Source of the DNA: an uncultured Pseudodesulfovibrio sp.
GTDB taxonomy: Bacteria; Desulfobacterota; Desulfovibrionia; Desulfovibrionales; Desulfovibrionaceae
Length of the DNA: 64,000 nt
Assembly: GCF_963662885.1 (NCBI RefSeq)
Contig: NZ_OY760059.1
Coordinates: forward strand, 682,001 to 746,000
Reading direction: 5' to 3'
Made by a program: the position numbers and the translations under genes. Numbering within the stretch: the stretch's first letter is position 1; the number at the start of each line of letters is the position of its first letter. Shown piece by piece: positions 43,188-52,113 of the stretch. Below the pieces are notes generated by a model. That model saw only the letters and a program-made list of their open reading frames with translations, did not search any database and was not told the DNA's origin.

Positions 43188-44822
43188 TCAGGACTGCATG
43201 CGGCCGATGAGTTCCTTGAGGGCTCCGGCCAGGGAGGACAGCCGGTCCAGATCGCTGCGGGCCTCGCCCATGGCCTGGGCGGTCTCGCTGGAAATGGCGG
43301 TGATCTCCTCGGTGGCCCGGGTGACCTGCTCGCTGGTGGCGGACTGCTCTTCGGCGGCCGTGGCGATGGAGCGCACCTGATCCGCAGTCTGGATCACGGA
43401 TTGGCGGATGTTTTCGATGGACTGCCCGGCGCGGTCCACAAGATCGGTGGATTCCTGAATGGAGGCCACGGCCTTTTCCGTGGCGGCCATGTTCTCGTGC
43501 GTGCCGATGCGGATCGACTGGATGGCCGCGTCCACCTCCTTGGTGGCGGTCATGGTCTTCTCGGCCAGCTTGCGGACCTCGTCCGCGACAACGGCGAATC
43601 CGCGTCCGGCCTCGCCTGCGCGGGCGGCCTCGATGGCCGCGTTGAGCGCCAGCAGGTTGGTCTGGTCCGCGATGTCGTCAATGACCTGCATGATCGCGCC
43701 GATGTCTTCGGTCTGCTGATCGAGCTGGCCCATGGATTCCTTGAGGGCCTCGGACTGTGTGCCCACGTCCTGGATGGCCTGGACAACCTGATGAACCAGC
43801 CTGGCGCCTTCTTCGGCCAGATCGCGCATGTCGTCCGCGTTGTTGGAGGCGCTCCCGGCGTTGCGGGCGACCTCGAGCACGGTGGCGTTCATCTGTTCCA
43901 TGGCCGTGGCCGTCTCGGTGGCGCGGTCGCGCTGGATGTCCGAGCCGTGGCTGGCCTCGTCCACCTTGCCCGTCAGGGTGGAGGACGCCTCGTCCAGCTC
44001 ATGGGCAATGGCCTCGGCTTCGCGGGCGGCTTCGGTGATGACTTCATGCTGATGCAAGGCGTCGGCCTCGCTCTTCTTTATCTCCGTGGTCTCGGTCAGG
44101 ATCGTGAACGCGCCCACGATGTTGCCGTCCAGGTCCTTGATGGGAGAGATGTCCACCAGCAGGTGGTAGGGGCGGCCCTTGCGGCCCTTGCCTTCGGTGG
44201 CCTGGCCCACAATGATCTCGCCCTTGCGCATACACTGGCCGAGCAGGGTCGGCCGCGAGCGGTCCCCGTAGACGAACTCGGACAGGTGCATGCCGATGAA
44301 ATCGGACGGCTGCCCGTCGATCTGCAACAGGTCCAGTTCCGGCTGGTTCAGAAAGGTAATGATCTCATCGGTGTCCACGACCACGCAGGGCTGGGTCAGG
44401 CTGGTCAGCAACCCCTGGGACATGCCGAGTTTGGATTTGAGCTCGCCGGTCATGTCCTTGACCGCGTGGATAGTCTCGCTGATGGCGTCCTGGGCGTGGT
44501 AGTCGATGGTCGCGGCGTAGTTGCCCGCCGCCACTTCAAGGGTATAGGCCGAAAGCTGTCGCAACGGCTGGATCAGGATGCGGACGAGGATGAAGCTGCC
44601 GAGCAGTGCGCCGACGATGCCCACAATGACCATGATTCCGGCCATCAAAAGGATATACTGTTCAATGGCGCTCAGGGCATCGGGAGCCACGTTCAGTTCG
44701 CTGAGCGCTCCGTCCATGAGATAGACTATGGCTCCGGCCATGATCAGGGCGGTCAGCGCCACCATGGACACCACGCCGAGGATAAGCTTGAAACGGAACG
44801 GAACCCTCTTGGGATCGAACAT
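43188..44822 (-). CDS. Methyl-accepting chemotaxis protein with PAS domain
   Basis: The 544-residue receptor has two N-terminal membrane helices (about 12-40 and 55-78) with only a short periplasmic part, then HAMP. A PAS domain follows (about 140-260, PCVVVDTDEIITFLNQPELDLL). The signalling domain has the tip DQTNLLALNAAIEAARAGEAGRGFAVVADEVR. The small external part suggests sensing through PAS, for example redox or oxygen via a cofactor. The ATG at 44822 follows GGAGGGAGGGG. TTGACA is seen upstream at about 44922-44927 on the minus strand. Confidence 0.9.
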   Translation of the reverse strand: MFDPKRVPFRFKLILGVVSMVALTALIMAGAIVYLMDGALSELNVAPDALSAIEQYILLMAGIMVIVGIVGALLGSFILVRILIQPLRQLSAYTLEVAAGNYAATIDYHAQDAISETIHAVKDMTGELKSKLGMSQGLLTSLTQPCVVVDTDEIITFLNQPELDLLQIDGQPSDFIGMHLSEFVYGDRSRPTLLGQCMRKGEIIVGQATEGKGRKGRPYHLLVDISPIKDLDGNIVGAFTILTETTEIKKSEADALHQHEVITEAAREAEAIAHELDEASSTLTGKVDEASHGSDIQRDRATETATAMEQMNATVLEVARNAGSASNNADDMRDLAEEGARLVHQVVQAIQDVGTQSEALKESMGQLDQQTEDIGAIMQVIDDIADQTNLLALNAAIEAARAGEAGRGFAVVADEVRKLAEKTMTATKEVDAAIQSIRIGTHENMAATEKAVASIQESTDLVDRAGQSIENIRQSVIQTADQVRSIATAAEEQSATSEQVTRATEEITAISSETAQAMGEARSDLDRLSSLAGALKELIGRMQS

Positions 44823-44946
44823 ACCCCCTCCCTCCGGGATTGTCGGGCAACACCCGCTGAGCCCGTCGATCCGGGCCAATTCTCTAGATATTATTTAGAG
44901 TCTCTACGGGGGCCGTCCGATTCTGTCAATACGGGCGGGATTTGGA

Positions 44947-46098
44947 TCAGAAAGCCAACGCCCCTATGCCGGCTCCGGCCAGGACCACCCAGAGGATGTC
45001 GACCTTCTTGCGCAAAGCGATGAACGCGGCCAGGGCGAAGACCGCCTGGGGGATGGTCCAGTGAATGGACAGGCCGAAGCGCACGGCCACGGCGGCCATC
45101 AATCCCACCAGGGAGATGAGGCTGCCCTTGAGCACCCGCCGGGCCACGGGCGAGCTGACCAATTTGTCTGCGAACGGGATGGCCGCGCACAGGACGATGA
45201 GCGAGGGGGAGAACACGGTCACGGCAGCGACGAGGGCCCCGATAAGCCCGGACACGGCGTAGCCCACGAACGCGCCGGTCATGACGATGGGGCCGGGCGT
45301 TACCTGCCCGAGCGCGATGCCGTCCATGAACATGGGGCCAGTCAGCCAGCCGCGCACCTCGACCACCTCGTGGAGCATGAGCGGCACGGATACGTAGCCG
45401 CCGCCAAAGGCAAAGCAGTCGATCTTGACCATGAGCAGGCCGAGCCGGAACAGCTCGGGATCGATAACGTACAGCGCGGCCAGAAAGAGAACCAGGGCCG
45501 CCAGGAGCATCAGGGCGAAGCGCAAGGGACCGCGCCCGGTGGCTTCCTGCGGTTCGGGCAGCCCTGTGCGCGGGTCGCGAAGCAGGACCACGGCCAGGGC
45601 GCAGACCACGGCCATGGCCACGATGGGGTTGCCCTTGAGCCCGAGCCAGACGCCCGCCAGACAGGCCAGGGCCATGTCGGCCTTGCTGTTCAGGTAGCGC
45701 CGGGCGAAGTTGACCGCGGCGTTGAGAATCAGGGCGACGATGACCAGTTGCAGCCCCGTGAAAGCCGCGTTCACTGCGGTCACGCTCCTTGCGGAGAAAT
45801 AGAGCACGGTCAGGCCGAGCATGAGTAGGAAGGCAGGCAGGCCGAACCCGACGTAGGCGGCCAGTGCGCCCGCTCCGCCTCGCGCCCGCAACCCCACGTA
45901 GGCGGCCATCTGCATGGCCGTGGCGCCGGGCAGCAGCTGGGTCAGGGACATGCCCAGCGAGAACGAGGACTCGTCGAGCCATTGCTTGCGTTCCACGGCC
46001 ATGGAACGAATGTACGGGACCATGGCCGGGCCGCCGAACGCGGTCAGCCCCAGCCGGATGAAAGCCAGAAATATGCGTGTCAGGGAGGGCGTGTTCAT
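44947..46098 (-). CDS. chrA: Chromate transporter ChrA (long form)
   Basis: The 383-residue membrane protein has two homologous halves. Each holds the CHR signature: FIRLGLTAFGGPAMVPY and LLPGATAMQMAAYVG in the first; MVKIDCFAFGGGYVSVPLM and LGQVTPGPIVMTGAFVGY in the second. It exports chromate, probably in exchange for protons. It overlaps neither neighbour. Many Desulfovibrio relatives carry it because they live with metals; that context is knowledge, not read from sequence. Confidence 0.9.
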   Translation of the reverse strand: MNTPSLTRIFLAFIRLGLTAFGGPAMVPYIRSMAVERKQWLDESSFSLGMSLTQLLPGATAMQMAAYVGLRARGGAGALAAYVGFGLPAFLLMLGLTVLYFSARSVTAVNAAFTGLQLVIVALILNAAVNFARRYLNSKADMALACLAGVWLGLKGNPIVAMAVVCALAVVLLRDPRTGLPEPQEATGRGPLRFALMLLAALVLFLAALYVIDPELFRLGLLMVKIDCFAFGGGYVSVPLMLHEVVEVRGWLTGPMFMDGIALGQVTPGPIVMTGAFVGYAVSGLIGALVAAVTVFSPSLIVLCAAIPFADKLVSSPVARRVLKGSLISLVGLMAAVAVRFGLSIHWTIPQAVFALAAFIALRKKVDILWVVLAGAGIGALAF

Positions 46099-46107
46099 GG
46101 GAGCGGC

Positions 46108-47343
46108 CTAATCGTCGAAGGCGAGTCGTTCGATGATCACGTTGGACACGAGCATGCCGTTCTTGGTCAGTCGGAGTCGGCCGCCGGAGATGCGCACCAG
46201 ATTTTCGCGGTGCAGGGCGCTGATCAGCTGCTCCTTTTTCTTGACCAGGTCGTAGCCGGTGCGTTTGCGGTATTCCTTCAGGTCGAGACCCTTGCTCGTG
46301 CGCAGGGAGAGCATGACCATTTCCTCGAGCAGGACCTCGTCCGTCAGATCCTCATAGTCGTTGCCCACCAGTTCGCCACGGACGTAGGCGTCGTATTCGT
46401 CCATGTAGCGCGGCACCGTGAACCGCCTGCGTCCCAGGGTGGACACCGCCGACGGCCCCAGCCCGAGGTAGTCGGCCCCGTCCCAGTAGCCGGAGTTGTG
46501 CACGGACGTGAATCCCATGCGCGCGAAGTTGGAAACCTCGTAGTGCAGGTAGCCCACGGACTCCAGGTATTCGGCCCCGTACACGAACATGCGTCCCTGC
46601 TCCTGGTCCAGAGGCAGGGTCAGATCTCCGCCCTCGGCACAGCGTTGGGCCATGACCGTGCCTTCCTCCAGGGTCAGGTTGTAAGCCGAGATGTGCTCGG
46701 GCCGCATTTCGGAAACGATGCGCAGTTGGTCGAGCCAGACCTTGAGCTTCTGACCGGGCAGGCCCCAGATGAGATCCACGCCGATGTTGCCAAATCCGGC
46801 CCGCCGCGCCTGGTCAAAGGCCTGATAGGCCATGGCCACCGAGTGCGGGCGGCCCATGATCTGCAGATCCGCGTCCTTGAGGCTCTGCATGCCCAGCGAC
46901 AGCCGGTTGAACCCCATGGACAGCAGTCCTCGAAAATAGCTGACGTCGTGGGCCGAATCCGGGTTGGCCTCGATGGTCGTCTCGATGCCCGGATTGAAGA
47001 CAAACGCCTTGTTCAGGGCCTTCATGATCCGGTCGAGCTGGGCCAGGGGGATCAGGGAAGGTGTGCCGCCGCCGAAATAGACCGTGCGCAGCCGGGGGCG
47101 TTGCAGCCGACGTCCCCAAAGCTCGATCTCCTTGAGCAGCAGGGAGATGTACCAGGCAAAGGTGGCCTGATCGAAAGACTGGGAATGGAAGGAACAGTAG
47201 TGGCACCGGGAGTGGCAGAACGGCACGTGGATGTAGAGTTGCAGCCCCTTGCCGTGGTCCGCGCTCTGCACCGCCTTGGACCCGGCCTCGGGAAAGGCCG
47301 GCCGCACCGGGACGTATTCACCGAAGATTCTGCCCACGCTCAT
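46108..47343 (-). CDS. hemW: HemW-like radical SAM protein
   Basis: The 411-residue protein has the radical SAM motif FCHSRCHYC (C-x3-C-x2-C). The HemW blocks YIHVPFC, VYFGGGTPSL and TIEANPD, and the C-terminal YLGLGPSAVST, are also present. HemW binds haem and a [4Fe-4S] cluster and acts as a haem chaperone rather than a coproporphyrinogen oxidase. The ATG at 47343 overlaps the previous gene's stop by four bases, so translation is coupled. Upstream frames belong to the neighbouring genes. Confidence 0.82.
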   Translation of the reverse strand: MSVGRIFGEYVPVRPAFPEAGSKAVQSADHGKGLQLYIHVPFCHSRCHYCSFHSQSFDQATFAWYISLLLKEIELWGRRLQRPRLRTVYFGGGTPSLIPLAQLDRIMKALNKAFVFNPGIETTIEANPDSAHDVSYFRGLLSMGFNRLSLGMQSLKDADLQIMGRPHSVAMAYQAFDQARRAGFGNIGVDLIWGLPGQKLKVWLDQLRIVSEMRPEHISAYNLTLEEGTVMAQRCAEGGDLTLPLDQEQGRMFVYGAEYLESVGYLHYEVSNFARMGFTSVHNSGYWDGADYLGLGPSAVSTLGRRRFTVPRYMDEYDAYVRGELVGNDYEDLTDEVLLEEMVMLSLRTSKGLDLKEYRKRTGYDLVKKKEQLISALHRENLVRISGGRLRLTKNGMLVSNVIIERLAFDD

Positions 47344-47693
47344 CCCTCCCGTCGGCTGGCAAAGACCACCAACGCTCCGACGATCAGATACACGGCCACG
47401 ACAAGCCCGATCAGGGCGACGGCAGGGGCGCCTGTCAGGCTGGACCAGGCCAGGAGCAGGGCTCCGGCCGCCTCGTAGAGCATGAGCAGGGTGATGGCCC
47501 AGATGGAGATGACCCGCCCGGACAGGGCGAAGCGGGCGATGACCGCGTAGACGATAAGGGCCAGGATGCCGATGCCCCAGACCTCGGCCGCGCCCTGGAC
47601 CAGCCCGTTGACCACTACGGCCACGGCCTTGAGCAACAGAAAACCGACGAGCGCGTGTTTGCGCGTGAACAGGAACTCGAGCAGCGCACGCAT
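47340..47693 (-). CDS. Small polytopic membrane protein
   Basis: Not recognised; 117 residues with four hydrophobic helices (for example GILALIVYAVIARFAL and VALIGLVVAVYLIVGALVV). The layout resembles DUF-type inner-membrane proteins of four helices, but no conserved motif is evident. It sits between queH (3 bases upstream) and hemW (overlapping), so it is in the same transcript. Confidence 0.75.
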   Translation of the reverse strand: MRALLEFLFTRKHALVGFLLLKAVAVVVNGLVQGAAEVWGIGILALIVYAVIARFALSGRVISIWAITLLMLYEAAGALLLAWSSLTGAPAVALIGLVVAVYLIVGALVVFASRREG

Positions 47694-47696
47694 GGA

Positions 47697-48239
47697 CTAG
47701 CCCATCAACTCCCGCTTGTACCGCTCGTTTTCGCTGTACAGACAGCCGCAATACTGTTGGCGGTAGATTTCCCACTCCTTGGAGGTCTCGATGCCCTCTG
47801 TCCAGCCTTCGCGGAAGTCGTGGTACAGGAATTTCGTCTTGGACGACTCCAGATCCCGGCCGAGAGCCGCGATTTCGTCGTGCTTCTGGTATTTTGAATA
47901 GAGCAGGGTGGTGGTGAAGAAGTCGAAGTTGCCCCGCTTGGCGATCTGGGCGGTGCGCTCCAGACGCATGGCGTAGCAATGGAAGCAGCGGTTGTTCTCG
48001 CGGTGGGCAACGGCCCGGAACCATTCCTGGGGGCGGTACTCGTCGTCCTTGATGATGACCTTGATGCCGAGTTTTTCGGCCACGGCCAGGCAGCCGTCCC
48101 GCCGCTTGGCGTATTCCGTGAGCGGATGGATGTTCGGGTTGTAGAACAGCCCCGTTACCTCGTGACCGTCGGCCAGGAGCGTCTTGAGCGTGGTGATGGA
48201 ACACGGTCCACAACAGATGTGCAGCAATACTTTCGTCAT
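47697..48239 (-). CDS. queH: Epoxyqueuosine reductase QueH
   Basis: The 180-residue protein (DUF208) has LLHICCGPC at the N-terminus and GLFYNPNIHPLTEY. It also has the cysteine pairs CFHCYAMRLE and YCGC that hold an iron-sulfur and an iron site. It makes queuosine in tRNA by reducing epoxyqueuosine, the alternative to cobalamin-dependent QueG. The start is uncertain: ATG 48239 is chosen because the family usually begins just before the ICCGPC motif; an upstream ATG at 48260 exists. Confidence 0.88.
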   Translation of the reverse strand: MTKVLLHICCGPCSITTLKTLLADGHEVTGLFYNPNIHPLTEYAKRRDGCLAVAEKLGIKVIIKDDEYRPQEWFRAVAHRENNRCFHCYAMRLERTAQIAKRGNFDFFTTTLLYSKYQKHDEIAALGRDLESSKTKFLYHDFREGWTEGIETSKEWEIYRQQYCGCLYSENERYKRELMG

Positions 48240-48453
48240 TTGACCGCAGTTTGAGCCCATTTCACGCTGTTTGTAAAGCGAAGGGGGTGGCGCGTGGCGT
48301 CACGTCTCTTCCGTAACATCCCGGCAAAGCATTAGTCCCGCAGTTCAAATGTAAGGGCGATCGACATAAATCACGGCATTGTTTACATGTTTTTCTGAAC
48401 GTTCTGGGTTAAACCGTTATATATCAAGCAGATAGCCTGTCGGCAGGATTTTT

Positions 48454-48508
48454 GCTATAATTCGTTTGTAAGAGTAATAAAAATTTCGAAAGGGTCCCGC
48501 ACGGGACC
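48454..48508 (+). promoter_or_regulatory. Extended -10 promoter and hairpin leader
   Basis: TGCTATAAT (TATAAT at 48456-48461) has no good -35. It is followed in the leader by GGTCCCG / CGGGACC with a 2-base loop (48493-48508), just before the ribosome site of the PEP-CTERM gene. The upstream part of this 294-base gap shows no gene; a c-di-GMP riboswitch was looked for and not found. Confidence 0.5.
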
Positions 48509-48533
48509 GACGAATATACATCGGAGCATTAAC

Positions 48534-49469
48534 ATGAAGTATACATATATAATTTTGACCCTGTTGGCGCTGGTCCTCGTGGCCTCACCCGCCAGGGCGT
48601 CGTATATCAACCTCGGCGTGGCCGGGGAGTACAACGCGTTCATTCTGGGAGACTTCACAGGCAACAGTAGTGACACTCAGGGCAATCTGGCCGTTGGGGG
48701 TAACGCGAGGGTCTCCAACTACAGCATCGGCGGTTCCGTGGTGGTGGGCAACGATTTCACCATGAACAACGGGAGCATTGGCGGCGACGCCTTGATAGGC
48801 GGTTCTTCCCGCCTGAACGGAGTCGGCACCGATCCCTACACCGTCACCAACAACGCCACGCTGCCGTTCGATTTCGATGCCCAGGCGGCGTATCTCAAGA
48901 ACCTCTCGCTTTCCCTGGGTCTGCTCGCCTCGAACGGCACGGTGGACAGCCCTCCCTGGGGCGTCATCACGTTGAGCGGCGACAACGCCTCCGCATTCCA
49001 GGTGTTCAACATCAACGGCAGCGACCTGCTGAATGCCAATACCTTGCACCTGAACAACATAGCCGATGGCGCGACCATACTGATCAATGTCTACGGCGAT
49101 GTGTCCGGGTTCGAGAATATGGGCATGGATGATCTCTCAGCCTATAGCAACAACATCCTGTTCAATTTTTACGAAGCCGATGACCTGATTCTGTCCAGCG
49201 TCGGCGTCAAGGGCTCCATCCTGGCACCTTACGCCGATGTGAGGGGCTCAAGAAACCTTACCCGCGGTGGCGGTGGAGGTGGTGGATGGGGCCAAATTGA
49301 CGGAACTCTCATTGCAGGCTCCTATGACGCGCATATCGAGCAGCACGATGTCCCCTTCGACGGTGGCGACACCCCGGTTCCCGAACCCGGTACGTTCCTG
49401 ATCATGGGGTTGGGGCTTCTGGGCCTGGCCGTTTTTCTGCGGCGGGGCAAGCAGCGGAACAACGCGTAA
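48534..49469 (+). CDS. Choice-of-anchor A, PEP-CTERM surface protein
   Basis: The 311-residue protein has a signal peptide (to about residue 23), then a choice-of-anchor A domain (NLGVAGEYNAFILGDFTG, FNINGSDLLNA). A poly-Gly run (RGGGGGGGWGQIDGTLIAGS) follows, then a C-terminal VPEPGTFLIMGLGLLGLAVFL segment ending in arginines. PEP-CTERM tails are cut by an exosortase and the protein is probably released or fixed at the surface. No exosortase is encoded in this window. Its own promoter and terminator make it a single-gene transcript. Confidence 0.85.
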   Translation: MKYTYIILTLLALVLVASPARASYINLGVAGEYNAFILGDFTGNSSDTQGNLAVGGNARVSNYSIGGSVVVGNDFTMNNGSIGGDALIGGSSRLNGVGTDPYTVTNNATLPFDFDAQAAYLKNLSLSLGLLASNGTVDSPPWGVITLSGDNASAFQVFNINGSDLLNANTLHLNNIADGATILINVYGDVSGFENMGMDDLSAYSNNILFNFYEADDLILSSVGVKGSILAPYADVRGSRNLTRGGGGGGGWGQIDGTLIAGSYDAHIEQHDVPFDGGDTPVPEPGTFLIMGLGLLGLAVFLRRGKQRNNA

Positions 49470-49474
49470 ACGGA

Positions 49475-49503
49475 AGCCCCGGACTCCTGTCCGGGGCTTT
49501 TTT
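49475..49503 (+). terminator. Terminator after the PEP-CTERM gene
   Basis: AGCCCCGGA, 6-base loop, TCCGGGGCT, then TTTTT. Confidence 0.9.
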
Positions 49504-49604
49504 GCGTCCAAAAAACGTCCCTCAGTGCTCTTTTCCGGTTCTCCTTTTCTCCTTTCCCTGCCCATGGTAGCCTGATGCGAAACCAAGCAAGGAAAGGATT
49601 TCAA

Positions 49605-50204
49605 ATGGCACGATACACCGGCATCAACCACCTGGCCATGGTCACCGGCGACATGGACGGGACCATCCGCTTCTGGCGCGACCTGCTCGGCATGCGGCTC
49701 GTGGTCGGCCTGGGCCACCCCGGCTACCGCCACTATTTCTTCGAGATCGCGGAAAACGACATGATCGCCTTCTTCGAGTGGGACGGCGTGGAGCCGCTGG
49801 ACGAGCGGGACCATGGCTTTCCGGTCAAAGGCAAGGTGGCCTTTGACCACATCTCCTTCGGCGTGTCCTGCGAGGACGATCTGTGGGAAATCAAGGACAA
49901 GCTCGAGGCTGCCGGAGAGTGGTGTTCAGAAGTGGTGGATCACGGGTTCATCCACTCTATCTACGCCTTTGACCCCAATAACATTCCCATCGAGTTCAGC
50001 GCGGCGGTGCCTGGTGTGGACCTGCGAAAAACGCCGGTCATGACCGATTCCTCCCCCAGTCCGGAGGCCCGCAAGGGACCCGAGCCCCAGGCCGGGGTCT
50101 GGCCCGCAGTGACCAATCCCACGCCCGAAGAGGACAAGGCCGTGTATGAGGGCGAGGGGCACAAGATCGTCGAGGCCCTGGAAAAGCTCAAGCGCGGGGA
50201 GTAG
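49605..50204 (+). CDS. VOC-family (glyoxalase/bleomycin resistance-like) protein
   Basis: The 199-residue protein has a vicinal oxygen chelate fold over the first 130 residues: ITGINHLAMVTGDMD-type start (here TGINHLAMVTGD), FWRDLLGMRLV, and HISFGVSCEDDLWEI. Possible metal ligands are His in INHLAM and Glu in IPIEFS. The C-terminal 60 residues are charged and Pro-rich, without a known fold. The ATG at 49605 follows AAGGAAAGG. It is in the same direction as sfsA but with its own ribosome site; the substrate is unknown. Confidence 0.8.
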   Translation: MARYTGINHLAMVTGDMDGTIRFWRDLLGMRLVVGLGHPGYRHYFFEIAENDMIAFFEWDGVEPLDERDHGFPVKGKVAFDHISFGVSCEDDLWEIKDKLEAAGEWCSEVVDHGFIHSIYAFDPNNIPIEFSAAVPGVDLRKTPVMTDSSPSPEARKGPEPQAGVWPAVTNPTPEEDKAVYEGEGHKIVEALEKLKRGE

Positions 50205-50275
50205 CCCGGGAACCCGGGGTTTTGCGCTGGCTAAAGTCCGGGAAATCGCCTAGTGCTTGTGCCCCAGGAGCTACC

Positions 50276-51004
50276 GTGTCCAGACCCGCCGCCCATATCC
50301 CGTTTCATGCCCCATGCCGCAGTGCGGCCTTTATCCGCCGGATAAAACGCTTCACCGTTGAGGCCGAGGCCCTGGACGGCCCGGACAAGGGAACGGTCCT
50401 TGCGGCCCATACCAACAACACCGGGTCCATGCTCGGCCTGCTGCGGCCTGGTTCCAAGGCCCTGCTGTCACCCGCGGCCAACCCGGACCGCAAACTCAAA
50501 TACACCCTTGAGGGGCTCGAACTCGCCGGTTCCATGGTCGGGGTCAACACGCTCACGCCCAACCGCATGCTGTACGCGGCCTGGCAGGCCGGGGCCATGC
50601 CCGAGATGGATGGGTACGAACACTTCCAGAAAGAGGCCAAGGTCGGCCAAAGCCGCCTGGATGCGCATTTGACCGGCGGGCCCGGAGACCTGTGGGTGGA
50701 ATGCAAGAACGTGACCATGGTCGAGGACGACGTGGCTTTGTTCCCGGACGCAGTGACCGAGCGCGGGCAGAAGCACCTGCGCGAGCTCATGTCCCTGGCC
50801 GAGACCGGCGCGCGCGTGGCCCTGTTTTTTCTGGTCCAGCGGCCCGACGGCCACTGTTTCGGCCCGGCGGACATGATCGACCCGGTTTATGCGGACCTCT
50901 TTTATGAGGCTCTGGACGCCGGGGTGGAGGCGTGGCCCTATGTGGCCGAGGTGAACGAGACCGGCATCACGCTCGGTCGCAGGCTCAAGGTGGTGGCTCC
51001 GTGA
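50276..51004 (+). CDS. sfsA: SfsA family DNA/RNA nuclease
   Basis: The 242-residue protein starts at GTG 50276, with CAGGAG upstream. It matches SfsA throughout: IRRIKRFTVEAE, AHTNNTGSMLGLL, SPAANPDRKLKYTLE and VGVNTLTPNRM. The nuclease site includes LWVECKNVTMVED and the FPDAVTERGQKHLREL block. SfsA was named for sugar fermentation stimulation and is now grouped with PD-(D/E)XK nucleases. It overlaps the next gene by four bases (GTGA). Confidence 0.88.
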   Translation: MSRPAAHIPFHAPCRSAAFIRRIKRFTVEAEALDGPDKGTVLAAHTNNTGSMLGLLRPGSKALLSPAANPDRKLKYTLEGLELAGSMVGVNTLTPNRMLYAAWQAGAMPEMDGYEHFQKEAKVGQSRLDAHLTGGPGDLWVECKNVTMVEDDVALFPDAVTERGQKHLRELMSLAETGARVALFFLVQRPDGHCFGPADMIDPVYADLFYEALDAGVEAWPYVAEVNETGITLGRRLKVVAP

Positions 51005-51867
51005 GCGCGCTCGTCATCGGTGCGGTGCTGATCAGTTTTTCCTCGGTCATGGTCGTCCTGGCCGGATTGCCCCCGGATGTGGCCGGGTTCTATCGGCTGT
51101 TCGGCGGTGGGCTGGCCATGCTCGCGGTCCTGGCCCGGGCGGGCAAACTCAAGCTGTTCACGCCCAACGTGATCAAGTGGGGTTGCGTGGCCGCCGTGTT
51201 CTTTGCGGGCGATTTCGTGTTCTGGCACCGCTCCATCGCGCATGTCGGCCCCGGCCTGTCCACCATGCTCGGCAACTTTCAGGTCATTCCCCTGGCCGTG
51301 GTCTCGGCCCTGTTCTTCAAGGAGCGGATGCCCCCGCGCATGTACGCGGCCATCCCGCTGGCCCTGGCCGGGCTCTATCTCATGGTCGGCGTGGAGTGGT
51401 CACATTTTTCCGCCGACTACAAGCTGGGCGTGGTCTTCGGTCTGCTCACGGCTTTTTTCTACGCCCTGTACATGCTCTCGCTCAAATACGCGCTGTCCAA
51501 GGACCGGGCTGACTCCCTGGTGCTGGCGTCGGCAGCGGCCCTGGCCACGGGGGTGATTCTCGGCGCGTTCGCCGTGGTCGAGGGCGAGTCCTTCGTCATC
51601 CCCTCCCTCAAATCCCTGGCCGCCATCTCCACACTGGCACTCATCTGCCACGCCGTGGGCTGGTTCCTGATCACCCGCGGCCTCCAGAACGTGCGCGGCG
51701 CTTTGGTCGGCCTGATTCTGCTGTTGCAGCCGACGCTCTCTTTCGTCTGGGACATCCTTTTTTTCGGAAAGGCGGTCAACCCGATCGAGCTCTCCGGTGT
51801 AGCTCTGGCGCTCGTAGGCATCTACATTGGCTCCCAGGGTGGGAGGAGGAAGAAGCGGTCGCGGTAG
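51001..51867 (+). CDS. EamA/DMT-family transporter
   Basis: The 288-residue membrane protein has ten hydrophobic helices in two EamA repeats. It begins with GTG 51001, overlapping the sfsA stop. FLITRGLQNVRGALVGLILLLQP is the conserved end of the second repeat. It is a drug/metabolite exporter family and the substrate is not predictable. The composite repeat that follows contains a terminator at 51939. Confidence 0.85.
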   Translation: MSALVIGAVLISFSSVMVVLAGLPPDVAGFYRLFGGGLAMLAVLARAGKLKLFTPNVIKWGCVAAVFFAGDFVFWHRSIAHVGPGLSTMLGNFQVIPLAVVSALFFKERMPPRMYAAIPLALAGLYLMVGVEWSHFSADYKLGVVFGLLTAFFYALYMLSLKYALSKDRADSLVLASAAALATGVILGAFAVVEGESFVIPSLKSLAAISTLALICHAVGWFLITRGLQNVRGALVGLILLLQPTLSFVWDILFFGKAVNPIELSGVALALVGIYIGSQGGRRKKRSR

Positions 51868-51926
51868 GCGGCTTCCGATAGCGGTTGAAGAGCCTCTGTC
51901 GGGTGCTGCGCACCCGAATCGCTCCC
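51868..51926. repeat. Family-2 repeat, shortened copy 3
   Basis: GGCGGCTTCCGATAGCGG joins directly to the right tail GTCGGGTGCTGCGCACCCGA (with GCTCC), lacking the central cruciform present in copies 1 and 2. The join is consistent with loss of the middle of a hairpin. It lies between convergent genes, with a terminator and a family-1 repeat following. Confidence 0.7.
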
Positions 51927-51938
51927 AAGAAAAGACCG

Positions 51939-51973
51939 GGCCTTCGATTCAATAATAAGTCGAAGGCCTTTTT
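51939..51973 (+). terminator. Terminator after the EamA gene
   Basis: GGCCTTCGA, a 12-base loop, TCGAAGGCC, then TTTTT. It is part of the composite repeat. Confidence 0.85.
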
Positions 51974-51981
51974 GTGTCCCC

Positions 51982-52070
51982 CCCCGCGAAGCGGCATCAA
52001 AAAGTTTGGAAGGGGGAGTCCAGAGGGGGAAACTTTTTCAAAAGTTTCCCCCTCTGGCCGCCGGAGGCAT
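51982..52070 (-). repeat. Family-1 repeat, minus
   Basis: On the minus strand GCCTCCGGCGGCC, arms CCAGAGGGGGAAACTTTT / AAAAGTTTCCCCCTCTGG, then CCAAACTTTTTGATGCC and GCTTCGCGG. It is the most perfect stem of the family. Confidence 0.85.
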
Positions 52071-52077
52071 CTCAATC

Positions 52078-52105
52078 AAAAGGGCCGCCTTGAGGCGGCC
52101 CTTTT
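52078..52105. terminator. Terminator of the thioesterase operon
   Basis: AAAAGGGCCGCCT directly faces TGAGGCGGCCCTTTT. It has a perfect stem, A/T tracts on both sides, and lies 8 bases after the thioesterase stop. Confidence 0.9.
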
Positions 52106-52113
52106 GTATGGGG

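Noticed and set aside
48240..48533. Possible cyclic di-GMP riboswitch before the PEP-CTERM gene
   Set aside because: A CAAAGC stretch is present, but the GEMM core and its paired elements could not be found; only a simple hairpin leader is supported.
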